A stretch of 64,000 bases of DNA from Streptomyces fulvorobeus (GCF_013167895.1 NZ_BLWC01000001.1:4154001-4218000); one strand, 5' to 3'; counted from the stretch's first letter, positions 18,954 to 28,792 are shown. Notes: generated by a model not told the origin, from the letters alone. Program-made: numbers and translations.

Positions 18954-21092
18954 CTACGCGCCGCTCAGCCCCAGCGACCGCCTGAGGAAGTCGACCTGGA
19001 GCAGGAGCAGGTTCTCCGCCACCTGTTCCTGCGGAGTCATGTGCGTCACCCCGCTCAGCGGCAGCACCTCGTGGGGGCGCCCCGCCGAGAGCAGCGCCGA
19101 GGAGAGCCGGAGGGAGTGCGCGACCACCACGTTGTCGTCCCCGAGACCGTGGACGATCATCAGCGGCCGTGCCTGCCCGGCGGGTTCGGACAGCCCTTCG
19201 TCGGTCAGCAGGGAGTTGCGCGCGTAGATCTCGGGCCGTTCCGCGGGATCGCCGAGACAGCGCTCGGTGTAGTGGGTGTCGTACAGCCGCCAGTCGGTCA
19301 CCGGCGCGCCGGCGATGGCCGCGTGGAAGACGTCGGGGCGCCGCAGCACCGCGAGGGCGGAGAGGTAGCCGCCGTACGACCAGCCGCGCATCGCGACCTT
19401 GGTGAGGTCCAGCGGGAAGCGTAGGGCGAGTGCGTGCAGCGCCTCGATCTGGTCGTCCAGAGTGAGGGGGAAGTTACCTTTGACCGCCTTCTCCCACCCG
19501 GGTGACCGGCCCGGCGCGCCCCGGCCGTCCGCGACGACCACGGCGAAGCCCTGGTCGGCGAACCACTGGGAGGTCAGGTGGGCGTTGTGCGCGGCGACCA
19601 CGCGCCGGCCGTGCGGCCCACCGTAGGGGTCCATGAGGACCGGAAGTGGACCTTCCGATTCCTTGTAGCCCGTGGGGAGCAGCACGGCGCACGGAATCCG
19701 CCGTGCGCCCCCCTCGGTGAGCTGTACGTGGGCGGAGAGAACCGGCTCCTCCGCGTACGTCACCACCGTGGCGGCCGGCTCGCCGTCCCGCAGTATCAGA
19801 GCGGACCGTCCGGGCCGTTCAGGGCAGGCCGAGACGAGCACCGTGACCCCGCCCGAACGGACCGCCGTGTGCACACCCACCCCCTCGGAAACACGTTCGA
19901 CGCCGAGCTCGTTGACCCGGTACACATGGCTCTCACCGGTCTCCGCCGCGGCAGCCTCCTCGCCCGCGGTCGCCGCGACCAGGACGTCCGACTCCCCGAT
20001 GTCCAGCACCGCCTGAACGTGCAGCTGGGCCCCGGTCAGCAACCGGTCGCCGACGGCGAGCACCCGCGCCCCGCCCTCGTCGGCGATCCGCACGAGCCGG
20101 CCGTCCGGCGCCCACTCGGGCACCCCGGGGAAGAGATCCAGCCACACCTCGTCCTCGTCGGCATGGACCGTGCGGGTCGTGCCCTTCTCCGTGTCGACGG
20201 CCAGATGCAGCTGACTGCGCTGGTCACGGGCCTGCACCAGGAGCAGCGGTGCACCCGCTGACGACCAGTGCACCGCGGCCAGATACGGATAGCGCGCCCG
20301 GTCCCACACCACCTCCGTACGGGCCCCCTCGCGGTCCCCCTCCACGTCCATGAGGAACAGCCGCACCTCCGCGTTGGCCGTGCCCGCCGCCGGGTAGGCC
20401 GCCTCGGCTGGCTTGCGCCCGGGCTGCGCGGGATCGGCGATCCACCAGCGCTGTACGGCGCTGTCGTCGACCCTGGCGACCAGCAGCCGGTCCGAATCCG
20501 GGGACCACCAGAAGCCCCGGGAGCGCTGCATCTCCTCGGCCGCGACGAACTCCGCCAGACCGTACGAGACGTGCGCGTCCTCCGGTTCGGCGACCGCCCG
20601 GTCCCCGTCCCCGTCCGCGCCCACGACGCGCAGCGCCCCGCGTGCCACATAGGCGATGTGCCGGCCGTCGGGGGAGGGGCGGGGGTCGATCACCGGGCCC
20701 GGCACCGGCAGCGCCCGCGCCGCCCCGGCCCGCAGCCCGGCCACGTACACCTTCCCGGAGAGCGCGAACGCCGCCAGCTCGGCCGCAGCGTCCACCGCGT
20801 AGCCGACGACGCCGCCCGACCCCTCCCGGCTCCGCTCACGGCGGGCCCGCTCCTGGGGCGACAGCCGCTCCGCGGAACCACGCAGCAACGCCTCCGGATC
20901 GGCCGCGATCCGCTCCTCCCCGGTCGAGAGGTCCAGCACCCACAGCAGGTTCGTCCGGTCGGTGCCGGAGGCCGAGCGGAGGAAGATCACCCGCGTCCCG
21001 TCCGGGGAGACGGTGAACGCCCGGGGAGCGCCGAGGGTGAACCGCTGCGTCCGTGCGTACTGGCGGGGGAAAGAGAGCTTCTGCGAGGTCAT
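18954..21092 (-). CDS. S9-family prolyl oligopeptidase (dipeptidyl-peptidase IV-like)
   Basis: Serine peptidase of 712 aa. An N-terminal beta-propeller region (FTVSPDGTRV, DPRPSPDGRHIAYV repeats) precedes an alpha/beta-hydrolase domain. GWSYGG holds the nucleophile (about Ser572), GLGDDNV the Asp and THMT the His. No signal peptide is seen, so it is probably cytosolic. Position next to two oligopeptide importers is consistent with breaking down imported peptides, but that is inference. The start ATG at 21092 begins MTSQKLSFPRQYART; the upstream in-frame extension has no family similarity. The 3' end is 3 nt from the convergent membrane-protein gene. Confidence 0.9.
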   Translation of the reverse strand: MTSQKLSFPRQYARTQRFTLGAPRAFTVSPDGTRVIFLRSASGTDRTNLLWVLDLSTGEERIAADPEALLRGSAERLSPQERARRERSREGSGGVVGYAVDAAAELAAFALSGKVYVAGLRAGAARALPVPGPVIDPRPSPDGRHIAYVARGALRVVGADGDGDRAVAEPEDAHVSYGLAEFVAAEEMQRSRGFWWSPDSDRLLVARVDDSAVQRWWIADPAQPGRKPAEAAYPAAGTANAEVRLFLMDVEGDREGARTEVVWDRARYPYLAAVHWSSAGAPLLLVQARDQRSQLHLAVDTEKGTTRTVHADEDEVWLDLFPGVPEWAPDGRLVRIADEGGARVLAVGDRLLTGAQLHVQAVLDIGESDVLVAATAGEEAAAAETGESHVYRVNELGVERVSEGVGVHTAVRSGGVTVLVSACPERPGRSALILRDGEPAATVVTYAEEPVLSAHVQLTEGGARRIPCAVLLPTGYKESEGPLPVLMDPYGGPHGRRVVAAHNAHLTSQWFADQGFAVVVADGRGAPGRSPGWEKAVKGNFPLTLDDQIEALHALALRFPLDLTKVAMRGWSYGGYLSALAVLRRPDVFHAAIAGAPVTDWRLYDTHYTERCLGDPAERPEIYARNSLLTDEGLSEPAGQARPLMIVHGLGDDNVVVAHSLRLSSALLSAGRPHEVLPLSGVTHMTPQEQVAENLLLLQVDFLRRSLGLSGA

Positions 21093-21270
21093 GGCGTCGA
21101 ACTTCAAGGGTCCGGGCGCCCGTGGCGCGGGTCCCGTGCGCCCCTCGTGCTGCCGTGCCCCGATCAATGCGTTGGGACGGATAGTTATGATCCGTAGCGC
21201 TCGGTGGGTAAGAACCTGCCGGCTCCCTGTGTGCCGCCCGTCCCGACCGTACTGATGGAGGTGAACCGCC

Positions 21271-21465
21271 GTGGCACTCTCGATTTCGGCGGTGGTGCTG
21301 CTGGCGATCGTCGTCTTCCTGCTGATCCGGAAATCCGGACTGAAGGGCGGACATGCGGTGGTCTGCATGTTGCTCGGGTTCTATCTCGCCAGCTCCTCGA
21401 TCGCGCCCACCATCTCGGAGGTGACCTCGAACGTGGCAGGCATGATCGGGGGCATCAAGTTCTGA
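21271..21465 (+). CDS. Small two-helix membrane protein
   Basis: 64 aa. The N-terminal helix ISAVVLLAIVVFLLI is followed by RKSGLKGGH and a second hydrophobic stretch (VVCMLLGFYLASS). The GTG start at 21271 has GGAGGTGAACC upstream. Short single-gene membrane proteins like this are conserved in Streptomyces, and function is unknown. It is divergent from the peptidase gene and 50 nt upstream of mshB. Confidence 0.75.
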   Translation: MALSISAVVLLAIVVFLLIRKSGLKGGHAVVCMLLGFYLASSSIAPTISEVTSNVAGMIGGIKF

Positions 21466-21514
21466 CCCGTGGGGCGGTCGGTGAGTGCCGTCGCGGGCTC
21501 GTAGGGTGGTCCCC

Positions 21515-22432
21515 ATGAAGGACCTCCCCGCCCGCCGTCTGCTCCTGGTGCACGCGCACCCGGACGACGAGTCGATCAACAACGGCGCCACCATGGCCAG
21601 GTACGCGGCCGAGGGCGCCCACGTCACCCTGGTGACGTGTACACGCGGCGAGGAGGGGGAGGTCATCCCGCCGGAGCTCGCCCACCTCGCCGCCGGCCGG
21701 GACGACACCCTGGGCGCCCATCGCGTCGGTGAACTCGCCGACGCGATGCGGGAGCTGGGCGTCACCGACCACCGCTTCCTGGGCGGCCCCGGCCGGTACC
21801 GCGACTCCGGGATGACGGGCACCGAGCAGAACCACCGGCCGGGCGCCTTCTGGGGCGCCCCGGTCGACGAGGCCGCAGGGCATCTCGTCGAGGTGATCCG
21901 CTCGGTGCGCCCCCAGGTCATGGTCACGTACGACCCCGAGGGCGGCTACGGGCACCCCGACCACATCCAGGCCCACCGCGTCGCGATGCGCGCCGCCGAC
22001 CTGGCCGCCGACCCCGCGTACCGGCCCGCCTCCGGTGCGCCGCACACGATCGCGAAGATCTACTGGAACCGTGTACCGCGCGCCGTCGTGGAGGCAGGCT
22101 TCGCCCGGCTGCGGGCCGAGGCCCCTGCTGCCTTCCCGGGCGTCGCGGACGTCCAGGACGTGCCGGGCGTGGTCGGCGAGACGCTGATCACCGCGGAGAT
22201 CGGCGGCTCGGACGCGGCGGCGGCGAAGACCGCCGCCATGCGGGCCCACGCCACCCAGATCGCCGTGGACGGCCCCTACTTCGCCCTCTCGAACGGCCTC
22301 GGTCAGCCCGTCCTCACCACCGAGTACTACCAGTTGGTCCGCGGCAGCGCCGAGCCCGGCGACGACGGACGCGAGCGCGACCTCTTCGCCGGCCTGCCGG
22401 CAGGGGCGGGCGCACCGGGAGCACAGGCATGA
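21515..22432 (+). CDS. mshB: MshB, GlcNAc-Ins deacetylase of mycothiol biosynthesis
   Basis: A zinc-dependent deacetylase of the PIG-L/LmbE family, 305 aa. It converts GlcNAc-Ins to GlcN-Ins, the second stage of mycothiol synthesis. The motif HAHPDDE (residues 13-19) and HPDH (147-150) provide the zinc ligands. The final part (EYYQLVRG) is typical of MshB and not of the detoxifying amidase Mca. The ATG follows AGGGTGG. The last 4 nt (ATGA) overlap the DUF6113 gene, so the two are translationally coupled. Confidence 0.93.
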   Translation: MKDLPARRLLLVHAHPDDESINNGATMARYAAEGAHVTLVTCTRGEEGEVIPPELAHLAAGRDDTLGAHRVGELADAMRELGVTDHRFLGGPGRYRDSGMTGTEQNHRPGAFWGAPVDEAAGHLVEVIRSVRPQVMVTYDPEGGYGHPDHIQAHRVAMRAADLAADPAYRPASGAPHTIAKIYWNRVPRAVVEAGFARLRAEAPAAFPGVADVQDVPGVVGETLITAEIGGSDAAAAKTAAMRAHATQIAVDGPYFALSNGLGQPVLTTEYYQLVRGSAEPGDDGRERDLFAGLPAGAGAPGAQA

Positions 22433-22887
22433 ACAGCAGGCGCACACGGGCCTCCTCGCAGTCCCCGCGTAACGGCGCACCGCCCACGCGCCCCGCGCCC
22501 TCCGGTCTCGCGGCGCCGCTCAACCCTGCCCGGATCGCGGGCTACGTCGGCCTCGCGGCCCTCGGCGCTCTCGTGGCACTCGCGGGCACCCTCGTCCAGG
22601 CCGCCTGGTTCCCCGGCGGTCTGCTGGTCGCGCTTGCCGCCTGCGCCGGGCTCTTCTACGGCGGACGGGCGCTGACGGGCACGCAGTTCGGCGCGCTGGC
22701 CCCGGCCGCGGGCTGGCTCGTCACGGTGGCCGTGCTGCTCGGCGGCCGTCCCGAGGGTGACTACGTCTTCAGCGACGCCCTCGGTCTGGCTCTTTTTCTC
22801 CTTGGCGGAATGGGTGTCGCTGTGATCTGCGCCACCACCTCCCATCTGCCTCGATCGGCCGCCAACACCGGCCGACCCGGCCCCTGA
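22429..22887 (+). CDS. DUF6113-like membrane protein
   Basis: 152 aa. A Pro/Arg-rich cytoplasmic start of about 35 residues is followed by four hydrophobic segments (about 37-57, 61-78, 86-104, 115-137). The start ATG lies in the ATGA overlap with mshB. M. tuberculosis also has a membrane protein directly after mshB (from memory), so a conserved link with mycothiol or redox is possible but unproven. Confidence 0.8.
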   Translation: MNSRRTRASSQSPRNGAPPTRPAPSGLAAPLNPARIAGYVGLAALGALVALAGTLVQAAWFPGGLLVALAACAGLFYGGRALTGTQFGALAPAAGWLVTVAVLLGGRPEGDYVFSDALGLALFLLGGMGVAVICATTSHLPRSAANTGRPGP

Positions 22888-23062
22888 TGTGCTGCGTCCG
22901 ATGCCGGGAGAACCCTCGCGGGTGTGACGCCGCGGTGCAGGTTTCGCCCGGTGAAGGAGTCTGCGGTGGCGTCGGCCAGTATGGTGGTGCGCGCGCCGAG
23001 CCGTCCCCTGGCCTGCGGCATGGGGGAAGTACGGGCGGCGGAGCCAATCGGGAGAACCTGCT

Positions 23063-25111
23063 TTGAGTCGTGAAACTGACAGTTCGTCCTCCGGGCCCCA
23101 GAGGCGCGGTGGAGCCGCGTATCCGTCGGGCACGCCGCCGTACGGATCCCGCCAGTATCCGTCGCAGGACGGTCCGGAGGTGACTCCGGAGCCTGCGGAG
23201 CCACCGCGGCCCGAGGAGCCCAGAACCGAGACGACCCTGACGACGCGCATCCGGATCAACATCCCGGGCTCTCGTCCCATCCCGCCTGTCGTGATGCGTA
23301 CGCCGGTCGGTGAGGGTGACACCTCCGGCGGCCGTCCGGACGCCGAGCGCACGGGCGGCACACCGGGTCCCGGCGCCACCACGCCGCCCGCCGCCGGGAA
23401 CGGCGCCGGGGGCGGTCCGGGCACGGACGGCCAGGGCGGCGCCGCCGCAGAGCCGTCCGCCGACAGGCCGGCCAGGGAGAAGAGCGGCAGCGACTGGTTC
23501 GCCCCGCGCAAGGCTCCGACGGCCACGTCGGCGGCCGCCTCCTCAGGCACGCCCGCCGAAGGCGCCGGCCCGGCGCCCGCGCCGCCCCGTCCCGACCTGC
23601 CGTACTTCTCGGACGCCTCGCAGGGCGCGGGCGGCCAGGGAGCCCCACGCCCGGGCGCCCCCGGCGCCTTCGACGGGCCGGGCGCCGAGACGCCTGGCGG
23701 CCCCGGCGGTCCGAACGGGCCCATGGGGCAGGGCGGCCCCGGAGCTCCGGGCGGCCCCCGGTCCACGCCGGACTTCGGCGTACGTACTCCGGGTCCCGCG
23801 GGTCCCACCGGTCCCACCACCGGCCCCGTGACCGGCAGTTCGCCCCTCACCCCGAACCTCGGCGCACCGCACGGCACGGGCGCGGGCGCCCCCGCGGGCC
23901 CCGGCCCGGCGTTCCCGGCCGGCCCCGGTGGCGCGCCGCCGCGGATGTCCGACGACACGACCATCCTCAGGGCGCAGCCGCCGGCCCCCGAGCCAGGACC
24001 GGCCGGCCATGTCTCCGGCGACACGCTGACCAGTGGCATCCCCGTCATCCCGGCGGACTCCCGCGCCGCGTTCCCGCCCGGTCCGGGCGGACCGGGCGGC
24101 GCGCGGACCGACGCGCCGACGGCTCTCGCCCCCGCGCCCAAGGCCGCCGCGCCCGCGAAGAAGAAGGGCCGTTCCAAGCTGGTCCTGCTCGGCGTGGGCG
24201 TGGTCGTGCTGGCCGGTCTCGCGTACGGAGCCGGCCTGCTGCTGAACCACTCCGAGGTGCCCAGGGGCACCACGGTCCTCGGCGTCGACATCGGCGGCGG
24301 GACCAAGGAGGAAGCGGTCACCAAGCTGGAGGCGGCTCTCGGCGAGCGGGCCGCCTCCCCGCTGAAGCTGTCCGTGGACGGCAAGACGGAGAAGCTCGTC
24401 CCGCAGAAGGCCGGGCTCACCCTGGACAGCCAGGAGACCGTCCGCGAGGCGGCGGGCAGCGACTACAACCCGGTCTCGGTGATCGGCTCCCTCTTCGGAG
24501 GAGCGCGCCCGGCCGACCCGGTGATCCCCGTGGACGAGGAGAAGCTGGGCGTCGCGCTGACCGACCTGGCGGGCATCTCCGGTACGGCCCAGGACGGCAC
24601 GATCAGGTTCGAGCCGAACAAGGCCGTCGCGGTCCCCGGCAAGACCGGCAAGACGCTGGACGTCAACCAGTCGTTGATCTCCGTACGCGACGCCTACCGC
24701 GCCCAGGTCCAGACCGGCAACGCGGGAGTCGTCGAGCTGCCCGTCGCCAGCCGTGAACCCAGCATCAGCCAGGCCGAACTGGACCGGGCGATGAAGGAGT
24801 TCGCCGAGCCCGCGATGTCCGGCCTCATCACGATCAAGGCCGGACCCAAACAGATCCAGTTCGGTCCGGCCCGGTCCCTGCCGCAGATCCTGTCGATGAA
24901 GGCGGTCGACGGCCGGCTGGTCGACTCGTACGACAAGCAGGCGATCGAGACGCTGCTCGACGGTGTCTTCGACGGTGTCATGGCGGTCAAGGGCGACGGC
25001 AAGAAGTACCCCGTCAGCGCGGACGACGTGGCACAGGCCATGAAGACCGCGCTGATCGGCAGGACGGACGCCGAGCGGACCGTGACGATCGATCTGACCG
25101 GCAACGGCTGA
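23063..25111 (+). CDS. Membrane-anchored protein with long Gly/Pro-rich region and PG_binding_4-type domain
   Basis: 682 aa. The first 365 residues are Gly/Pro/Ala-rich and disordered. One helix (about 372-394, LVLLGVGVVVLAGLAYG) follows a KKKGR stop-transfer motif, so the C-terminal 290 residues should be outside. That part (VPRGTTVLGVDIGGGTKEEA) matches putative peptidoglycan-binding PG_binding_4/YoaR-like domains. A cell-wall role is likely. The start is TTG at 23063 with GGGAGAAC at good spacing; no better start is nearby. A terminator follows at 25135. Confidence 0.8.
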   Translation: MSRETDSSSSGPQRRGGAAYPSGTPPYGSRQYPSQDGPEVTPEPAEPPRPEEPRTETTLTTRIRINIPGSRPIPPVVMRTPVGEGDTSGGRPDAERTGGTPGPGATTPPAAGNGAGGGPGTDGQGGAAAEPSADRPAREKSGSDWFAPRKAPTATSAAASSGTPAEGAGPAPAPPRPDLPYFSDASQGAGGQGAPRPGAPGAFDGPGAETPGGPGGPNGPMGQGGPGAPGGPRSTPDFGVRTPGPAGPTGPTTGPVTGSSPLTPNLGAPHGTGAGAPAGPGPAFPAGPGGAPPRMSDDTTILRAQPPAPEPGPAGHVSGDTLTSGIPVIPADSRAAFPPGPGGPGGARTDAPTALAPAPKAAAPAKKKGRSKLVLLGVGVVVLAGLAYGAGLLLNHSEVPRGTTVLGVDIGGGTKEEAVTKLEAALGERAASPLKLSVDGKTEKLVPQKAGLTLDSQETVREAAGSDYNPVSVIGSLFGGARPADPVIPVDEEKLGVALTDLAGISGTAQDGTIRFEPNKAVAVPGKTGKTLDVNQSLISVRDAYRAQVQTGNAGVVELPVASREPSISQAELDRAMKEFAEPAMSGLITIKAGPKQIQFGPARSLPQILSMKAVDGRLVDSYDKQAIETLLDGVFDGVMAVKGDGKKYPVSADDVAQAMKTALIGRTDAERTVTIDLTGNG

Positions 25112-25134
25112 CCGGTCCCGCGGCACCCGTACGA

Positions 25135-25166
25135 GCGCCCCCGGCCGGATCTCCGGCCGGGGGCGC
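25135..25166 (+). terminator. Terminator after the PG_binding_4 gene
   Basis: A perfect 14-bp stem (GCGCCCCCGGCCGG and complement) with an ATCT loop, 24 nt after the stop codon. Confidence 0.85.
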
Positions 25167-25221
25167 CTCCGTGCCACGGGTGGGGCAGCCTTCGGGGTCC
25201 GCATCCGGTGAAGGAGGCCCC

Positions 25222-25585
25222 ATGGCGAGCAGGTGGACCCTGACGTTCGACTGCGCCCGGCCGGCCGAGCGGGCCAGGTTCTGGGCGTCGGCGCTGGGGT
25301 ATGCCGAGAAGCCCCCGCCGGCCGGGTTCGCCGACTGGCACGCCTGGTTCGCCCACCACGGCACTCCGGAGGACGACTGGGACGACGGCGCCTACCTGGC
25401 CGATCCGGAGGGGACGGGCCCCGGCATCTCCTTCCTGAAGGTGCCTGAGCCCAAGGCGGTGAAGAACCGCCTGCACCTGGACGTGCAGGCCGGAGGCGGC
25501 CGTGATCCGCGAGCACGAGGCGGGGGGCAGGCCCGACCACGTGGAGATGGCGGACCCGGAGGGACATAAGTTCTGCGTGGTCTGA
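25222..25585 (+). pseudogene. VOC/glyoxalase-like protein with internal out-of-frame deletion
   Basis: The N-terminal part (MASRWTLTFDCARPAERA through RLHLDVQAGGGRD) is a typical VOC-superfamily half. In that frame the rest is meaningless and stops at 25569. The +1 frame encodes the normal end, VIREHEAGGRPDHVEMADPE and then GHKFCVV, stopping at 25585. Family proteins have some 20 residues between GGGRD and the VIREHE-like part that are missing here. The gene therefore has lost roughly 60 nt out of frame (a number not divisible by three). Either a real inactivating deletion or an assembly collapse could cause this. GAAGGAGG precedes the ATG. Confidence 0.65.
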
Positions 25586-25624
25586 GCGGAGCCCCGCCGC
25601 ACGCCGGGAGCGGGGCGGGGCGGG

Positions 25625-26143
25625 CTACCGGGTCGTGGAGACGTAGGCGAAGAGGGCCACGACGCCCACGGCGCAGACGATGACCACCCAGGAAGTGAAG
25701 CTGGTGCGCCTGGCCCAGCGAGCCGTGCGTCCCCTGCCCCCCTCGCGTCCCCTGCCCGGGTCCCGACCGGACCGGCCGGACCGGCCGGCCTGGGCCCGTA
25801 CCGGCCGGCCCGGCTCGGCGGCCGCGTCGGCCAGCAACCGGCGGCAGACGGCGGCCAGTTCGCCCGTTCCGGCGTCTAGGCTCACGATCTGCTCCGAGCG
25901 CGCCGGGGCGGTGGTCCCCCCTTCGAGGATGCGGCCGACCCGGACCAGGGCCTCGTTCCGGCCCCCGGTGGGCGCGAGACTGATCCACCGCTCGACGTGC
26001 TCGCCGCGGATGACGAATCCCCCGCCGCGCTCCCGGTACACGGTGTGCTCCCGCCACAGGAATCCGGCCAACTCCGTGGCGGTCTGCCTGAGTTCCGTAT
26101 ACACGCCCTCCCCCTCCGCAGTGCCCCAGATTCGAACAAGCAC
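25625..26143 (-). CDS. Hypothetical protein with C-terminal membrane anchor
   Basis: 172 aa. The first 115 residues form a mixed alpha/beta domain (YTELRQTATELAGFLWREH, RWISLAPTGGRNEALVRVG). An Arg/Gly-rich linker and one C-terminal helix (SWVVIVCAVGVVALFAYV) follow. This is a tail-anchored topology with the domain in the cytosol. The start is GTG at 26143 without an evident ribosome-binding site. I do not recognise the family. Confidence 0.6.
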   Translation of the reverse strand: MLVRIWGTAEGEGVYTELRQTATELAGFLWREHTVYRERGGGFVIRGEHVERWISLAPTGGRNEALVRVGRILEGGTTAPARSEQIVSLDAGTGELAAVCRRLLADAAAEPGRPVRAQAGRSGRSGRDPGRGREGGRGRTARWARRTSFTSWVVIVCAVGVVALFAYVSTTR

Positions 26144-26311
26144 ATGACTCTAGCCATATGGGCACGCCATGGCGGTGCCGGGGCGGACGCCGTCGAGCCC
26201 GCCCGTACGGTCAACGGCCCGGGTGCCGCCCCGAGGACGTCTGGGGCACGGCCGCCGAGACGGATGGTGGCCGGCGGGTGCCGTCGTGCACACGGCCCCG
26301 GCGGCGTCCTC

Positions 26312-27172
26312 CTAGTTCAGCCGGGCCCGCGCCGCGTGGGCACGGCGCCTGACCGCCTCGGCCGTGGCCGGCTCGACCACCTCGACGACCTCCGCGTAGG
26401 CGTCCATCTCCGCCGCCCCGCGCAGGAACTCCCCGCGCTGGACGAGGAGCTGGGCGCGCTCGTAGCGCAGTCTCGCCGGATGGGAGGGCAGCAGCAGGGA
26501 CAGGTCCAGGGCCCACAGCGCCACGTCCGTGCGCTCGGGGCGGGCCGCCGCCCAGGCCCGTACGTTGTTCAGGATGCGCAGCACGACCTCCAGGGGCCTG
26601 GCAGGCACCAGCATCGAAGGCTCCAGCGACGCTCCGGTCGCCCCGGCCACCAGCAGCTCCGCCTCCTGCCCGGTCAGCGGCGCACCACCGGCGAACGGGT
26701 CGGCCAGCACCCGTTCGTCCGGATCACCGAAACCGATCACGAAATGGCCGGGCAGAGCCGCCCCGTACACCGGGGCGCCCGCCCTCCTGGCGACCTCGAT
26801 CCAGACCACCGAGAGGAGGATCGGCAGCCCGCGCCGCCGGCGCAGCACGTGCTGGAGCACCGAGGACTCCAGCCGCTCGTAGTCGTGTGCCGAACCGGCG
26901 AAGCCGCAGCTCTCCCCGAGCAGTCCGGCGAGCGCCGTCGCCCAGGAGCGGGCGTCGCGCGCGCCGTAGGGGAGCAGCCCGGCCAGCCGGTCCAGTTCGA
27001 TCTGCGCCGCGTCGATCCCGTACGGATCGGGGTGGGTGGAGTCCACCTCCGCCACGGGGAGCGCCTCCGCGCCCAGCAGCAGGCAGAGCAGCGCCAGATC
27101 CGGCCGCTCGGCCCTGGCCTCGTCGGCGAACCGCCCGCGCGCTCCGCCCCCGTCAGCTCCCTGAGCGCTCAT
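26312..27172 (-). CDS. Transglutaminase-like SirB1-family protein
   Basis: 286 aa. The segment YERLESSVLQHVLRRRRGLPILLSVVW and the later GALPGHFVIGF are typical of the SirB1 N-terminal transglutaminase-like domain; tetratricopeptide-like helices follow. The usual catalytic Cys is not evident, as in many SirB1 relatives. The ATG overlaps the stop of the upstream GNAT gene by 4 nt, so the two are coupled. Function is unknown. Confidence 0.75.
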   Translation of the reverse strand: MSAQGADGGGARGRFADEARAERPDLALLCLLLGAEALPVAEVDSTHPDPYGIDAAQIELDRLAGLLPYGARDARSWATALAGLLGESCGFAGSAHDYERLESSVLQHVLRRRRGLPILLSVVWIEVARRAGAPVYGAALPGHFVIGFGDPDERVLADPFAGGAPLTGQEAELLVAGATGASLEPSMLVPARPLEVVLRILNNVRAWAAARPERTDVALWALDLSLLLPSHPARLRYERAQLLVQRGEFLRGAAEMDAYAEVVEVVEPATAEAVRRRAHAARARLN

Positions 27173-28191
27173 GGCCGCCCCGCATCCCGCCCGGCCGCCC
27201 GGAAGTGGTGGTAGCGGTGATGGGCGGCGAATCCCATGCCGTCGTACAGCGCACCGGCCGCGCCGTTGTCCGACTCCACCTGGAGCCAGGCCGCCGACGC
27301 CCCCTCGTCCAGCGCCCTGCGGGCCAGCGCGGTCATCACGGCCGTGGCGAGCCCCTGGCGCCGGTGACCCTGCCCCACCTCGACCGCCATGAATCCGGCC
27401 CAGCGGCCGTCCACCACGCACCGTCCGACCGCCGCCGGGGTGCCGCCTTCCGCGTCGCCCGGCACCGACGCGAACCACACGGAGGGACCGCCGCGCAGGA
27501 CCGTGAGCAGTTCGGGCCCCGGGGTCCGGGACCGCTGGTACCCGGACAGCCAGGCCGCGTCGATGTCGCGGCTCAGCCGGACCCGCCCGGTGTCCGCGTC
27601 CCGGTCGCCGAGGGGCGCCAGCGCGGCCAGCCGTACCTCGGCGGACACCTCGCGCTGCCAGCCGCGCCGCTCCAGTTCCGCGCAGAGCCGTTCCTGCGTG
27701 CCCTCGGCGCCGGTCGCCGTCTGGACGTACGCGGGCAGCCCGCGGTCCCCGTACCACCGCCGGACCCGGTCGAGCGCCTCGTCGAGCGGCAGGCCCGGCT
27801 CGCCCAGGGGGAGCACGGAGTTGGCCCGTCGGGTGAATCCGTTCGCGGCGCGCAGCCGCCAGTCGCCCAGTGGTTCGCTCTCCACCGGCTGCCAGGCGCG
27901 CGCGGTGATCCGGGCCAGCTCGTCGAAGGAGGCGGCCGGGCCGCGGCGGCGGGCCGGGGCGGCCGGAACGACTTTCCCGGCCGCCAGGGAGGTTTCCGCG
28001 ATGTGGACGGTTTCTCCGCTCTTCGGTGTGATCGTCACCACATGGTCATCCCATGATGTGAGAACCCCGACCGTGTCGGTGAACTTCGAGCCGACTCCGG
28101 GTCCGTCCGACCATCTGCGCACGGATACGCGTTTTCCCACGTCAGCGGGGGTGATGCGGACCTCAAGCCGTCCGCCCATGGTGAATTCCAC
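27169..28191 (-). CDS. GNAT-family N-acetyltransferase with N-terminal SH3-like domain
   Basis: 340 aa. Residues 1-75 form a small beta domain (VTITPKSGETVHIAE) like that of the Rv0428c-type acetyltransferases. The C-terminal GNAT core shows GQGHRRQGLATAVMTAL (acetyl-CoA pyrophosphate loop) and GALYDGMGFAAHHRYHHF. The start is GTG at 28191 or ATG at 28179; neither has a strong ribosome-binding site. It is divergent from the ferredoxin gene and first of a two-gene operon. Confidence 0.85.
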   Translation of the reverse strand: MEFTMGGRLEVRITPADVGKRVSVRRWSDGPGVGSKFTDTVGVLTSWDDHVVTITPKSGETVHIAETSLAAGKVVPAAPARRRGPAASFDELARITARAWQPVESEPLGDWRLRAANGFTRRANSVLPLGEPGLPLDEALDRVRRWYGDRGLPAYVQTATGAEGTQERLCAELERRGWQREVSAEVRLAALAPLGDRDADTGRVRLSRDIDAAWLSGYQRSRTPGPELLTVLRGGPSVWFASVPGDAEGGTPAAVGRCVVDGRWAGFMAVEVGQGHRRQGLATAVMTALARRALDEGASAAWLQVESDNGAAGALYDGMGFAAHHRYHHFRAAGRDAGRP

Positions 28192-28308
28192 AGCTGTGTC
28201 CGCCCCTCCTGTTCGGATCGTGCCCGGGAACGGAGATACTAGGTGCGGGCATCGACGACGCCGCGCTCCCGCGCGAGAGCCAACGCCCTACCGAGGAGGA
28301 ACGACAGC

Positions 28309-28629
28309 GTGACCTACGTCATCGCGCAGCCTTGTGTCGACGTGAAGGACAAGGCCTGCATCGAAGAGTGCCCCGTCGACTGTATCTACGAGGGCCAGCG
28401 GTCCTTGTACATCCACCCGGACGAATGCGTCGACTGCGGAGCGTGTGAGCCGGTCTGCCCGGTCGAAGCCATCTTCTACGAGGACGACACCCCCGAGGAG
28501 TGGAAGGACTACTACAAGGCCAACGTGGAGTTCTTCGACGACCTCGGCTCGCCCGGTGGCGCCTCCAAGCTCGGTCTCATCGAGCGCGACCACGCGTTCA
28601 TCGCCGCACTGCCGCCGCAGAACGGCTGA
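28309..28629 (+). CDS. fdxA: 7Fe ferredoxin (FdxA/FdxC type)
   Basis: 106 aa electron carrier. Cys9, Cys17 and Cys50 should bind the [3Fe-4S] cluster; Cys21, Cys40, Cys43 and Cys46 the [4Fe-4S] cluster. Cys25 is the extra residue common in this family. The C-terminal extension (DDLGSPGGASKLG) is typical of actinobacterial 7Fe ferredoxins. The start is GTG at 28309 with GAGGAGGA 8 nt upstream; a longer frame has no support. It precedes dapC, a pairing also seen in mycobacteria (from memory). Confidence 0.93.
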   Translation: MTYVIAQPCVDVKDKACIEECPVDCIYEGQRSLYIHPDECVDCGACEPVCPVEAIFYEDDTPEEWKDYYKANVEFFDDLGSPGGASKLGLIERDHAFIAALPPQNG

Positions 28630-28756
28630 GCAGCGACCGCACAGGCGCCACCCGGTCCCGTACGGCTCGTCACCGTGCGGGACCGCGGCGTTTCCCGGCC
28701 CGGTCCGCTCATGGCCACCGCTGCGCCGCGGGTGCGTACCCGCTCGTGACCCGCGT

Positions 28757-28782
28757 ACGAGAAACACGAGAAACACGAGAAA
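28757..28782 (+). repeat. 9-bp tandem repeat (ACGAGAAAC) upstream of dapC
   Basis: Almost three copies of ACGAGAAAC lie 11 to 36 nt before the dapC GTG. The last copy supplies the purine-rich GAGAAAG that may act as the ribosome-binding site. Copy-number change here could alter dapC translation. Confidence 0.75.
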
Positions 28783-28792
28783 GCTGAGACCC

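Noticed and set aside
26130-26140. ATTCGAAC resembling a tRNA T-loop
   Set aside because: No acceptor, D or anticodon stem can be formed around it. No tRNA gene was found anywhere in the window.
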